NCBI GenBank assembly: GCA_045565015.1
Contig: JBJLGD010000009.1
Span: 1 to 57,071 of the forward strand
Length of the DNA stretch: 57,071 nucleotides
Source: GCA-2697345 sp045565015
GTDB taxonomy: Bacteria; Pseudomonadota; Alphaproteobacteria; Rhodobacterales; Rhodobacteraceae
Reading direction: 5' to 3'
Under the pieces are notes generated by a model. That model was given only the letters and a program-made list of their open reading frames with translations. It did no database searches and was not told the origin of the DNA. The number at the start of each line of letters is the position of its first letter. Within the stretch, counting starts at the first letter, position 1. A program made the translations under genes and the position numbers. Shown here piece by piece: positions 49,316-57,071 of this stretch.

Positions 49316-49628
49316 GTTAATAGACCACCATGGTTACAGTAATGGAGATTAAATATTTTTTAAATTTTTAGACTTAAAATTAATAATCCAGAGGGACAGT
49401 ATCACTAATTTTGCTAAAAGAAATGTTTCATTTAGTTAAATGCACTCAATCTGCATAACCTGTCATTAGATTTTCAATTACTCCTAATTAAGTCTGCAAA
49501 TATCCAATCTAATTTAAAGTGAGGATAGAGTTTTTACAATAATTCTATCGAGCAGGGTCAGTTCAGGGTGGGTTATTCGTTGTCTCGCCCTGAACGACCA
49601 CCACAAGCGCAGTGAAAAAGGATCTCAT
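49316..49628. other. 313-base non-coding region with a strong hairpin
   Basis: This divergent region between the DMT transporter and the unknown protein at 49629 is the longest gap in the window without a gene. Its first 200 bases are AT-rich with no convincing reading frame. The last 75 bases are notably richer in G and C and hold the stem-loop listed at 49556-49599, followed by an AAAGGA ribosome site for the next gene. Confidence 0.7.
49556..49599 (+). ncRNA. Candidate structured RNA: ~16-bp stem-loop in the 5' region of 49629-50258
   Basis: GGTC (49556-49559), a bulged A, then GTTCAGGG (49561-49568) pair with CCCTGAAC (49588-49595) and GACC (49596-49599). Four more pairs inside, two of them G-U, extend the stem to about 16 bp around a loop of roughly 11 bases. 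It ends 29 bases before the start codon and has no U run, so it is not a simple terminator. It could be a leader structure, an attenuator or a processed small RNA. It matches no riboswitch that I recognise. Confidence 0.4.
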
Positions 49629-50258
49629 ATGTTATTTTTAAGGGCTAAAGAGTTTATTAAATATCATCTCGTAAATAATATTGTCAGTAATCTTCTCCTT
49701 ATTATTCATATTGCAGTTATTTTAAGCGTTTCAATTTTTCTGTATTCTAAAACAGTAAAAGCAGATGAATATTTTGAACGAGAACCCTGGAGTTTTACTA
49801 ATGAACCAAAACCTATGATCTTCAAGCACGGGAATATTACTCACGGAAATAAGTTTTTTATAATTCCAAATCAAGATTGTAGCGCCAACTTGCTAGGTTG
49901 GTTTAGTTCTTACAATAAAACAAAGTTAAAAGAGTTAGAGGGAAAAGTCACAGATTTAAAGTTTGAGTTACTTACCAATCAGAAACCTATTTACCTCTCG
50001 AAACGTAATCGTGTCTCATATATTTTAGAGCCAGATATATGGAGTGAAATACCAATGCCATTTTCGGTTGCTTCAGTATCATTAGGACAGCTCGACAGTA
50101 TAGGCAGACTTATCGATATGAAAGAGAATGGGGTAATAGGTCTTAGATTATCAGCGCCCAATGATTACTATTTCGACGTTCCTCAAGAAGAATGGAGCTT
50201 CGAAGGGATAGAAGGCGCAGTATCCAAAATCCTTACTTGGTGCGGGCTAAAAGCTTAA
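49629..50258 (+). CDS. Membrane-anchored protein of unknown function
   Basis: A 209-residue protein with one N-terminal hydrophobic segment (about residues 18-40, NLLLIIHIAVILSVSIFLYS) after a basic stretch, so either an uncleaved anchor or a long signal. The outer part has strands KFFIIPNQDCSANLLGWF, VTDLKFELLTNQKPIYL and FSVASVSLGQLDSIGRL, and a C-terminal Trp/Cys in SKILTWCGLKA. The two Cys could form a disulfide. The ATG follows AAAGGA. I do not recognise the family. It is followed by the PAS-cyclase gene on the same strand after 280 bases. Confidence 0.65.
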   Translation: MLFLRAKEFIKYHLVNNIVSNLLLIIHIAVILSVSIFLYSKTVKADEYFEREPWSFTNEPKPMIFKHGNITHGNKFFIIPNQDCSANLLGWFSSYNKTKLKELEGKVTDLKFELLTNQKPIYLSKRNRVSYILEPDIWSEIPMPFSVASVSLGQLDSIGRLIDMKENGVIGLRLSAPNDYYFDVPQEEWSFEGIEGAVSKILTWCGLKA

Positions 50259-50538
50259 GAAAAACATGGCATCCCATAAATAGAGCTAATCATAAAAACC
50301 AACTAAAATGATGTTAATGCACCTAATTTTATAACTTTACTCTAGATAAACACTTTAACGCGTGTGCATAGTTGTACTTTTCTTATCTTAAACTGACACT
50401 GTAACTTGAAACAAAAGGTTTGAGTTATGTATTTTTTAGTACTTCTTGGTTATCCCCATACGCCACAAATCGTTACACTTCCATTACTCTTCATTAACAA
50501 ATAAGATATTCAATATATTTACAATTGAAAGACTGACT

Positions 50539-51717
50539 ATGGTTAAAAACAACCAATTAACTTCAAGATTTAAACAAGTTTTTTACAATACTGGTGTTGG
50601 CATTATGGTTGTAGATAAAGATCGCAACCTAATCGAAGTGAATCCAAAATTTTGTGAAACATTAGGTTTTACCAGAGAGGAACTCATCGGAAATAGTGCT
50701 GAGATGATTCATATCTCAAGTAGAACCTACAAGGAATTTGGAGAAAAAGCCTTTAACCAGGTAAGAAATAAAAAAACAGTTAACTTAGATTGGCCCTTTA
50801 AAAGGAAAAATGGAAAAAAAATATGGTTCAGAATAGCCGGTGATCCAGTTGCGAATGAGAATGAAGTTTTATGGACTGTTGTCGACATAACCCAAAGAAT
50901 TACGGCCCAAGAAAAATTAGAACAGTTAGCCTCTAAACTTTCTAAATATTTATCGCCTCAAATATATCAATCAATTTTCTCCGGAAAGAAAAATGTTAAA
51001 ATTGAAGCTTATAGAAAAAAACTAACGGTGTTTTTTTCAGATATCAAAGGCTTTACTGAGATTACTGATAGACTTGAACCGGAAGTGTTGAGCTCTTTGT
51101 TAAACAGTTATCTTAATGAGATGTCTAAAATAGCTTTAAAATATGGAGGAACAATAGATAAGTTTGTAGGTGATGCAATTTTAATCTTTTTTGGTGACCC
51201 TGAAACAAGAGGTGAAAAAGAGGATGCAAAAGCGTGCGTACTTATGGCTTTAGAGATGCGCGAACGTATGAAGCAACTTCGTAAAATGTGGGAAGATAAA
51301 GGTATATCGAATCCCTTAGAAATCAGAATAGGAATAAATACTGGTTTTTGTAATGTTGGAAATTTTGGTTCAGAAGATAGGTTAGATTACACAATTATTG
51401 GTGGGCAAGTTAATCTGGCTAGTCGTCTTGAGTCAAATGCTGAAATAGGACAAATTCTTATTTCCCAAGAAACCTACGCCTTAATAAAAAAAGAAATATA
51501 CTGTGAAAAGAAAGAAGAGATAAATGTCAAAGGTATCACTTACAAGATACAAACATATCAAATACTTGATGTGAAAGAAGATTTCAAAAGGAATAAAATG
51601 TTATTGGATGAGGAGTATGACGGATTTAGTTTAAAGGTTGATTTTAATATCTCGAAAAAAGAAGAAGTTGTTGCATCTCTAGAAAAAGTACTGGAGAACC
51701 TTCAAAAAGATTTTTAA
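50539..51717 (+). CDS. PAS domain-class III adenylate/guanylate cyclase
   Basis: A 392-residue cytoplasmic signalling enzyme read from the ATG at 50539; a longer frame from a TTG at 50446 adds 31 residues that do not look conserved. Residues about 10-120 are a PAS domain (GVGIMVVDKDRNLIEVNPKF, ending VDITQRITAQEKLEQL), followed by a linker and the cyclase domain. The metal Asp168 is in VFFSDIKGFTEI, Lys208 and Asp212 in DKFVGDAILIFFGDPE, and the Asn/Arg pair in GGQVNLASRLES. All key residues are present, so an active cyclase (cAMP by the Lys) is expected, controlled by the PAS ligand. No heme or flavin pocket could be recognised. Confidence 0.87.
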   Translation: MVKNNQLTSRFKQVFYNTGVGIMVVDKDRNLIEVNPKFCETLGFTREELIGNSAEMIHISSRTYKEFGEKAFNQVRNKKTVNLDWPFKRKNGKKIWFRIAGDPVANENEVLWTVVDITQRITAQEKLEQLASKLSKYLSPQIYQSIFSGKKNVKIEAYRKKLTVFFSDIKGFTEITDRLEPEVLSSLLNSYLNEMSKIALKYGGTIDKFVGDAILIFFGDPETRGEKEDAKACVLMALEMRERMKQLRKMWEDKGISNPLEIRIGINTGFCNVGNFGSEDRLDYTIIGGQVNLASRLESNAEIGQILISQETYALIKKEIYCEKKEEINVKGITYKIQTYQILDVKEDFKRNKMLLDEEYDGFSLKVDFNISKKEEVVASLEKVLENLQKDF

Positions 51718-51781
51718 TTTAAGAAAATTTTTATAATTATCCGCAGAGATTTTACCAATATTAGTGCTATAAGCGGGACTA

Positions 51782-51883
51782 CTAACCTCCAGCACTCATA
51801 TTTATAAGTTCACTAACAAGTGCAATTATTGGAATCAATAAGAGTATCTTCCACCCCTGGAACCAATTAAAAAACCAATTCAT
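51782..51883 (-). CDS. 33-residue single-helix membrane protein
   Basis: An ATG at 51883 with GGAG eight bases upstream begins a frame of 33 codons. The first part is aromatic (MNWFFNWFQGW), then one hydrophobic helix (KILLLIPIIALVSELINM), ending in SAGG. It starts 17 bases after the 57-residue membrane protein on the same strand, and the two appear to be one transcript. Function unknown. Being so short, it could be chance, but the ribosome site, the composition and the tight arrangement favour a real gene. Confidence 0.5.
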   Translation of the reverse strand: MNWFFNWFQGWKILLLIPIIALVSELINMSAGG

Positions 51884-51900
51884 AATAATACTCCATAACC

Positions 51901-52074
51901 TCAGTTTAACATCCCAAAAACACAGATGCCAACTGCAAAAAATACGAACACTGAAATAACCTTAAAGTTCCTAATATATTCCTTACTTTTATGTTCTTCA
52001 CCTTGTTTTTTCTTCCAATCAAAGTAAAGACTGATAGCTATGAGTAGAATAAAAATCCATCCTATCAGTATCAT
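51901..52074 (-). CDS. 57-residue two-helix membrane protein
   Basis: An ATG at 52074 with AAGGAG eight bases upstream opens a frame of 57 codons. Two hydrophobic helices (MILIGWIFILLIAISLYF and VISVFVFFAVGICVFGML) flank a charged middle (DWKKKQGEEHKSKEYIRN), the look of a small hairpin membrane protein with both ends on one side. It is followed by the 33-residue protein. I do not know the family. Small proteins like this often act as subunits or regulators of larger membrane complexes. Confidence 0.6.
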   Translation of the reverse strand: MILIGWIFILLIAISLYFDWKKKQGEEHKSKEYIRNFKVISVFVFFAVGICVFGMLN

Positions 52075-52131
52075 AAATAAATCTCCTTACTTTGGATTAT
52101 ATAGTAGCCACTAAAAGTTCTTTTAATCCTG

Positions 52132-52350
52132 TTATTTAAAATTTCTTTTATAAAACCAATTTGTTTCCATAAGATCAGAATCAAAAAATCCGTCAAATTT
52201 TCTGTTTGGAACATCATATTCATGGGCATAGTAATCAGCCCAACCTTTTTTCCACGCCTTGTACGGAGATATTTTTTCAAACACAAGATTACCTTTGTTC
52301 AAAAAGAACCAACCATTATGAGTACTTTGCGGAGGTGCATCGCAAACGCG
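52132..52350 (-). pseudogene. 5'-truncated relic of an aromatic-rich protein
   Basis: This frame is open for 72 codons from just after a TAA at 52351-52353 down to a stop at 52132. The sequence is strongly protein-like, including PPQSTHNGWFFLNKGNLVFE, SPYKAWKKGWADYYAHEYDV and FFDSDLMETNWFYKRNF. There is no ATG at the front, only a TTG at 52302 and a later GTG. The N terminus therefore seems to have been lost by deletion or frameshift. It ends 58 bases before the start of the two small membrane proteins and may once have been in their operon. Family not recognised. A short functional protein from the TTG is the alternative. Confidence 0.4.
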
Positions 52351-52478
52351 TTACCGGCGATATTAGAAGCAGGGCTAGCGAAAGATAAAGAACAACTTGA
52401 CGCTATTTTGCTTGTATTAAATGATGCACAGAAATGAAGAATATCAAAGACTTTCCGTCAACGATAGCCGATGTTATT

Positions 52479-53858
52479 TCACCTAGAGTCTCGTCCTAGG
52501 CGATCAATCAGTCGGGCCCAAGCAATCATACCATTACGAAAGTTTGACAGTCGAAAAAACTCATTTGGAGCGTGGTAATCTTCGTCAGAAGTCGAGAAAG
52601 AAAAAAAGATTGTTCCAACTCCCAAATGACGTGCAAACACAGCGCCAATTGGGATTGTAGCCCCCATTGCCACCCGCAAAGGACGGGAACCCATAATATC
52701 GGCCAGCACGTCTTCAGCTATGCTCAAAGCAGGCAACTCGGGATCCAATGAGAACGCCTCACTCCCCTCTCCACGCCGCATGATCTCAAGATGATAACCC
52801 TGAGGTAATGCCGCTTCTAGATGTTGGGTGATGTTAGCAACAACTTGATCCGGTTTTTGCCCTACAATAAGACGACAAGTAATTTTGGCTGATGCCTCTG
52901 ACGGGATAACAGTTTTTGTACCAACCCCTATGTATCCGCCCCTTATTCCGTTAAATTCAAGAGTTGGACGCAACCATTGCAAGGTCAGTAATTCAATCCC
53001 CGATGGAAGTGGATCAGGCCTTGGCGCACCGATATCGTCAAAATACTTTCCCGCATCAAAATTTACCTCTTCGATTGCCGTTGTAATCGCTGGATCTGGG
53101 GGCTTAGCTGTATCCGCAAAGCCGTCAACTACAATATTACCATTATCATCATGCATTGATGCAAGCATTCGAGTAAGAGCACGAATTGCATTTGGCGCAC
53201 TGCCGCCATGTCGTCCCGAGTGTAGATCTTTATGAGCGCCTTTAACTGAAACTTCCAGAGCTACTAGACCCCGGCTCGCGACGGTCATTGATGGTAAGTC
53301 AGCACGCCACATTGCACCATCTGCAGAAACCACAAGATCACAAGCTAATCGATCCTTCAGCCGTTCTACAGTTTGAGCAAAATGAGGGCTGCCAGACTCT
53401 TCTTCACCCTCTATAATAACCTTGATATTAATAGGTAACTTACCTCGTACCTCACGAAAAGCAGCAACAACTGCAATTGGAATACTCAAAGGCCCTTTAT
53501 CGTCAGATACGCCTCGAGCATAGAGCCGATCATCACGAATTACAGGTTCAAACGGTGATGACTTCCATTTATCTATTGGATCTGGTGGCTGCACATCATA
53601 ATGACCGTAGATCAGAATGGTAGGTGCGTTAGGGACATTACACCACTCACCTACGATAGTGGGATGCCCCTTGGTTTCGATAATTTCGATAATTGGAAAA
53701 CCGGCATTTTCCAGTTGGTTAGCCACAAACTCCGCAGTAAGACGGACATCCGAAGCAAAGGCCGGATCAGTACTCACACTGGGTAGGCGACAAAAAGCTT
53801 TCAGTGTTTCAATCGCTTCTTCTTCATAATCTCGCAACCAGTTTTCGATATCTTTCAT
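52479..53858 (-). CDS. M20-family metallopeptidase (dipeptidase-like)
   Basis: A 459-residue zinc peptidase of the M20 family (CNDP/DapE/ArgE-like). Metal ligands are the His in IYGHYDVQPPDP, the bridging Asp in ARGVSDDKGPLS, the Glu pair in IIEGEEESGSPH, the Asp in VVSADGAMW, and the C-terminal His in DEDYHAPNEFF. The dimerisation lid lies between (VKGAHKDLHSGRHGG). Cytoplasmic, with no signal peptide. It cleaves dipeptides or N-acyl amino acids. The ATG overlaps the stop of the SDR gene by four bases (ATGA), so it is the last gene of the creatininase-PanE-SDR-M20 run. Confidence 0.9.
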   Translation of the reverse strand: MKDIENWLRDYEEEAIETLKAFCRLPSVSTDPAFASDVRLTAEFVANQLENAGFPIIEIIETKGHPTIVGEWCNVPNAPTILIYGHYDVQPPDPIDKWKSSPFEPVIRDDRLYARGVSDDKGPLSIPIAVVAAFREVRGKLPINIKVIIEGEEESGSPHFAQTVERLKDRLACDLVVSADGAMWRADLPSMTVASRGLVALEVSVKGAHKDLHSGRHGGSAPNAIRALTRMLASMHDDNGNIVVDGFADTAKPPDPAITTAIEEVNFDAGKYFDDIGAPRPDPLPSGIELLTLQWLRPTLEFNGIRGGYIGVGTKTVIPSEASAKITCRLIVGQKPDQVVANITQHLEAALPQGYHLEIMRRGEGSEAFSLDPELPALSIAEDVLADIMGSRPLRVAMGATIPIGAVFARHLGVGTIFFSFSTSDEDYHAPNEFFRLSNFRNGMIAWARLIDRLGRDSR

Positions 53859-54613
53859 TTTCCACCATCCACGCCTAACGTTTCACCTGTTATCCAGCTA
53901 GCATGATCAGAGGCAAAGAACATTACCGCGTTGGCAATATCATCTGGCTTACCAAGACGGTGTAAAGCGATGTTAGAAAGAAGTTTTTCTTTACCAGAAT
54001 CTCCCATCGCTTCCCATTGCTTTTCAGTTGTCGGGTTAGACAAAATAAACCCCGGTGCAACACAATTTACGGTGATGTTCCAATCACCAAGCTCATGTGC
54101 AAGTTGGCGTGTCAAACCGATCTGTCCAGCCTTAGCACTTGCATATGCCTGAATGCCTGTTAACGAAACTGTCCGCCCAGCACCACTAGAAATATTAATG
54201 ATACGGCCAGATTTTTGTCGCTTCATCGATACTGCGACAGCCTGTGACATAAAAAATGTTCCCGAAAGGTTTACATCAAATATTCTTTGCCAATCTTGAG
54301 CACTAATGTCTTCGATTGGGCGGCCTACTTGTTCGCAGACGCCCCCCGCATTATTAACCAAAATATCGACTCTATCCCGAACCTCTTCAATTTTTGATAC
54401 GGCGGTCTGCACCGCTAACTGGTCTCCAACATCCAGGGAAATAATTTCGCAAGAACTTCCACAAATTCGTTGTGTTTCCTGAAGCCTATCTACATTCACA
54501 TCACAGGCAAAAACATGTGCACCGCACGTCACAAAACTTTTAGCAATAGCGCGCCCAATCCCATGTGCAGCGCCAGTGACAATGACTGTCTTACCTTTAA
54601 ATTCGATATGCAT
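53855..54613 (-). CDS. SDR-family oxidoreductase (third copy)
   Basis: A 252-residue classical SDR with VTGAAHGIGRAIA, ACDVNVDRLQET (Asp after the second strand, NAD-type), ILVNNAGGVCEQ and the catalytic Tyr/Lys in QAYASAKAGQIG. The end is WITGETLGVDGGK. It resembles 3-oxoacyl-ACP reductase-like and sugar or hydroxyacid dehydrogenases. It lies 16 bases after the PanE-like gene and overlaps the M20 gene, so it belongs to that operon. Confidence 0.87.
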   Translation of the reverse strand: MHIEFKGKTVIVTGAAHGIGRAIAKSFVTCGAHVFACDVNVDRLQETQRICGSSCEIISLDVGDQLAVQTAVSKIEEVRDRVDILVNNAGGVCEQVGRPIEDISAQDWQRIFDVNLSGTFFMSQAVAVSMKRQKSGRIINISSGAGRTVSLTGIQAYASAKAGQIGLTRQLAHELGDWNITVNCVAPGFILSNPTTEKQWEAMGDSGKEKLLSNIALHRLGKPDDIANAVMFFASDHASWITGETLGVDGGK

Positions 54614-54629
54614 ACGCTAGTTCCATATT

Positions 54630-55652
54630 TCACGAAAACTTATTTAATTCGTTCAGATTCTCTATCCCTAATCGTCTATCCCCAGCCTCAATTTCCAAAA
54701 CCATCGCCATTAACTTAGTTGTCAACGGAGTCGCAATTCCATTTTTTTGTCCAACTTCAATAATTGGTCCAAGCTGCGCTTCGGCTTCAGTTTTTCTTTT
54801 ACGTACGGCCAAATCACGCCAAATTCCAGAATGAGATTTGGCCGAACGCCGATTATGTAGCACCATTTCATCAAAAGATTGATCAAGTGCGGTTTGTGGC
54901 GCATCAGGTCTGAAAGCGAACGGGTTGAATCCATCAAAAGATTGAGTTTTAACAGCTTCAGAGTCAGCAACAGCTCCCACTTCTTGCCCCAGACGAGTCA
55001 ACAAGTTACGTACCGTCAGGTTATCTAAGACATCCGCAATGCTATCATCAGTTAGTGCTGTAGCAAACAATAGTGCGGCATAAATCAGTTTGCCCCAAAG
55101 ATATCCCAAAATATTTGAGGTAAGAACTGAGTTTGACTCAAAATCACGCATTAACTGGTGTAGAGCAATAATCCGATTTGTCTTCTCACCATTCAATTCT
55201 CCAATAACCACCGCGCCACGACCTGCGTATGTCACAACACCGGGCTCAAGGTAATCTGCACCAAAATTAACAAAACAACCAATTGTTCTTTCAACACCAA
55301 CAATACGTGCAATAATATCCTCATTTAAACCGTTTTGGGCAGATACTACAAAGCCATCACTAGCTAGGTGCGGTACTAAAGCCTGCGTCGCTATTTCCGT
55401 ATGGAGCGCTTTTACACATAGAAAGATCTGGTCATACTCTCCGATCAGCTCTTCTGGAAGAAACGCTGGTGCTTTCACCACGTCTTCAAAAACTGGACCA
55501 ACAATACGAAGCCCGTTTCGATTAATCATATCTACATGCATAGGAGCGCTGTCGACCATAGTAACATCATGCCCAGCCCGAATAAATGCCGCGCCAAGCG
55601 ACCCTCCAATAGCACCCGCGCCCCATATCAGGATTGGAGAACTCAACTCCAT
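54630..55652 (-). CDS. Ketopantoate reductase family protein (PanE/ApbA-like)
   Basis: A 340-residue protein with the PanE plan: the NADPH loop ILIWGAGAIGGSLGAAFIRAG, QIFLCVKALHTEIA, the central VVSAQNGLNEDIIARIVG, and the C-terminal KTEAEAQLGPIIEVGQKNGI with PLTTKLMAMVLEIE. True ketopantoate reductase makes pantoate for CoA, but members of the family in catabolic operons reduce other 2-keto acids. It overlaps the creatininase gene by 10 bases, and no other panto-pathway gene is near, so a catabolic role is more likely. Confidence 0.8.
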   Translation of the reverse strand: MELSSPILIWGAGAIGGSLGAAFIRAGHDVTMVDSAPMHVDMINRNGLRIVGPVFEDVVKAPAFLPEELIGEYDQIFLCVKALHTEIATQALVPHLASDGFVVSAQNGLNEDIIARIVGVERTIGCFVNFGADYLEPGVVTYAGRGAVVIGELNGEKTNRIIALHQLMRDFESNSVLTSNILGYLWGKLIYAALLFATALTDDSIADVLDNLTVRNLLTRLGQEVGAVADSEAVKTQSFDGFNPFAFRPDAPQTALDQSFDEMVLHNRRSAKSHSGIWRDLAVRKRKTEAEAQLGPIIEVGQKNGIATPLTTKLMAMVLEIEAGDRRLGIENLNELNKFS

Positions 55653-56344
55653 TCTCCTTCAAGAATGCTACGTGTCTCGATTGTGGCTACGTCCCAAATT
55701 GCTTTCATTTCATGATCTGGTCGCTTGTAATAACCACCAAAATTTCCATCACCCAAATATGCGCGTACGCTTTCCGGGCTCATCAATCGTACTTTTTCCA
55801 GATCAATCATCGGCTTCTGATGTGCAGGAAAATCCACCCCTTCAAGTCTCGTCCAGGCAAAATTTTCCATCCAGGATGCATGCGACGCAACGGGGTCTAT
55901 CGCCTGCGTCTTAGCCATAGTTTTAGGCGCGCTCCACCAGTTGTGGAATTTCACCTTACAGTCTGAATGTTCGGTCATCCATTCGATGGCTAAATTACTA
56001 GCAGGCTGATTGCCACCGTGGCCATTAACGATCAAAATTCGACGAAACCCATGTCCGTATAGGCAATCCAAGATATCACGAACCACTCGAATATAAGTCT
56101 CGATCTGAAGACTTATAGTTCCTGGGTAACCCAAAAAATATGGGGCTAAGCCATAAGGCATCACCGGGAAAACCGGAGCACCTAACGGTTCTGCCGCATC
56201 TAAAGCAATTTTTTCTGCCAAAATTGAGTCAACAGAAAGCGAAAGTCCAGCGTGCTGTTCAGTACTTCCAAGAGGCAAAATAGCAAGATCATTTTCTTTA
56301 AGCCAGGCCTCTACTTGTTCCCAGTTCATATCTGAAACTTTCAT
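55643..56344 (-). CDS. Creatininase-family amidohydrolase
   Basis: A 233-residue metal-dependent amidohydrolase. The metal-site residues are recognisable: Glu and His in LPLGSTEQHAGLSLSVDS with the following Asp, and His in LIVNGHGGNQPA. LAPYFLGYPGTISL is the usual middle block. The family opens cyclic amides or hydrolyses formamide-type bonds (creatinine, mycofactocin precursor and others). It is encoded between a GMC oxidoreductase and a PanE-like gene, followed by an SDR and an M20 peptidase. The substrate of the set is unknown. A nitrogen-containing ring or amide is a reasonable guess. Confidence 0.85.
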   Translation of the reverse strand: MKVSDMNWEQVEAWLKENDLAILPLGSTEQHAGLSLSVDSILAEKIALDAAEPLGAPVFPVMPYGLAPYFLGYPGTISLQIETYIRVVRDILDCLYGHGFRRILIVNGHGGNQPASNLAIEWMTEHSDCKVKFHNWWSAPKTMAKTQAIDPVASHASWMENFAWTRLEGVDFPAHQKPMIDLEKVRLMSPESVRAYLGDGNFGGYYKRPDHEMKAIWDVATIETRSILEGEWS

Positions 56345-56456
56345 GATACTACCTTTCTTCAGCTTACTCTAGGAAACTCTGATACTGATAGCTCATAAAT
56401 ACAACCCTCGTTTTAATTAACAATGTGGGTTTTTCTATTTGACCGCTTTAATTTCA

Positions 56457-57071
56457 TCAGCCAATTTTTTCCGCAATCATTAAGACTGGTGCATTCAAAT
56501 TTGCCGTAACATTATTCGGCATTATTGATGCGTCCACTACTCGTAAACCTTCAGTTTCATGGACTAAGCCGTTACTATCCGTAACTGAGTTTTCACTGGT
56601 TCCCATTCGACAAGTTGAACACGGATGGTACTCCGTAGATGCATTCGCTCTTAACCACGAACTTATCTCATTATCAGACTGCACAGAAGGTCCTGGCGAA
56701 GTCTCAACTGTACGCAGACCGTCAAATGCTGCCTGGGAAGCCATGTTTCGTGTTTTACGAAGACCATCGATCATCGCCTTCTCATCAATAGGATTAGAAA
56801 AGAAATTATATTTTAATTCAGGATGAACCTTCGGGTTTGACGATTTAAGTCTTATCGTCCCTTTACTCAAGGGACGCATCAAACCCATGGAAAACATAAA
56901 CCCTCCCCCAAAATTTGATATATCTTCATTAATTAATGACGTTAACGCATAGAATTCGTGCTGCAAATCCACATAATCAACGCTGTCTGAGCTTTTAAAA
57001 AAGCAACCAGTTTCAGACATTGTTGAAGCTCCGATTCCGTTTTTAAATAACAGCCATTGAAGGCCAACTCT
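56457..57071 (-). CDS. GMC oxidoreductase, C-terminal part (5' cut by window end)
   Basis: The frame is open from the window edge through 204 residues to a stop at 56457, so the internal Met at 57020 is not the real start. The part seen is the C-terminal half of a glucose-methanol-choline flavoprotein of the choline/alcohol dehydrogenase type. It has RPLSKGTIRLKSSNPKVHPE, the active-site His in STEYHPCSTCRMG, and the second catalytic position (Asn) with the FAD contact in VVDASIMPNNVTANLNAPVL. It oxidises an alcohol to an aldehyde or ketone. It lies 112 bases upstream of the creatininase gene on the same strand. Confidence 0.9.
   Translation of the reverse strand, partial: RVGLQWLLFKNGIGASTMSETGCFFKSSDSVDYVDLQHEFYALTSLINEDISNFGGGFMFSMGLMRPLSKGTIRLKSSNPKVHPELKYNFFSNPIDEKAMIDGLRKTRNMASQAAFDGLRTVETSPGPSVQSDNEISSWLRANASTEYHPCSTCRMGTSENSVTDSNGLVHETEGLRVVDASIMPNNVTANLNAPVLMIAEKIG

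Noticed and set aside
50427..50504. A 25-codon frame with AAAAGG and ATG ahead of the PAS-cyclase gene, possible leader peptide
   Set aside because: Too short to judge, no repeated regulatory codons and no following attenuator hairpin.
52318..52437. A 39-codon plus-strand frame ending LLVLNDAQK
   Set aside because: It lacks a ribosome site at its ATG and shares its first part with the mirror frame of the minus-strand relic. It is kept only as part of the junction finding.

Overview
The window is an AT-rich, densely coded stretch of a bacterial chromosome, with no rRNA, tRNA, insertion sequence, integrase or CRISPR array visible. The gene families suggest a heterotrophic marine alphaproteobacterium, perhaps of the SAR116/Rhodospirillales type. 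These include TRAP transporters, IclR control, a Zur/ZnuABC set with an alphaproteobacterial-looking Zur palindrome, DUF6525 and DUF1826 proteins, and many family III CoA-transferases, SDRs and MaoC proteins. The genus cannot be fixed from the sequence alone. Several genes use TTG or GTG starts behind good Shine-Dalgarno sequences.

Layout. 1-2020: the 3' end of a BASS-like transporter, a DMT transporter broken by one base in a homopolymer, and two small proteins. 2140-20020: a large catabolic island. It holds a class II aldolase, two acyl-CoA ligases, a Baeyer-Villiger-like flavin monooxygenase, an SMP-30-type lactonase, a double-hotdog MaoC hydratase, a two-gene family III CoA-transferase, an IclR regulator, a thiolase-fold protein lacking the nucleophilic Cys with its DUF35 partner, two SDRs and a TRAP transporter. 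20021-21514: glycerol kinase. 21736-27243: an 1835-residue autotransporter adhesin with eight Ig-like repeats. 27425-29629: a run of small secreted Cys/Met proteins with DUF1326 and DUF2182. 29635-31203: a D-aminopeptidase. 31415-35631: the zinc uptake locus (COG0523 GTPase, znuA, zur, znuC, znuB). 35763-41239: assorted catabolic and small proteins. 41471-43240: a class III cyclase/TolB/TPR protein. 43396-45508: a zigA-DUF1826-DUF6525 operon. 45692-49315: photolyase, a medium-chain dehydrogenase and a second DMT transporter. 49556-52478: a strong RNA hairpin, a membrane-anchored unknown, a PAS-cyclase, and two tiny membrane proteins beside a gene relic. 52479-57071: an M20 peptidase/SDR/PanE-like/creatininase/GMC oxidoreductase run cut by the window end.

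How it may fit together. In the 2-20 kb island, a substrate brought in by the TRAP system could be oxidised from ketone to ester or lactone, hydrolysed by the SMP-30 protein, activated by the ligases or CoA-transferase, hydrated by MaoC and cleaved by the thiolase-fold/DUF35 pair acting as an aldolase. I found a repeated element, two WRGRCAA half-sites exactly 20 bp apart, upstream of the aldolase, the first ligase and the TRAP/SDR divergent promoter. A weaker copy lies upstream of the CoA-transferase operon. This suggests that the IclR protein encoded in the middle controls a single regulon. Separately, three near-palindromes of the form TGYTATnnTATWGCA lie at znuA/zur and 12 kb away at zigA and define a likely Zur regulon.
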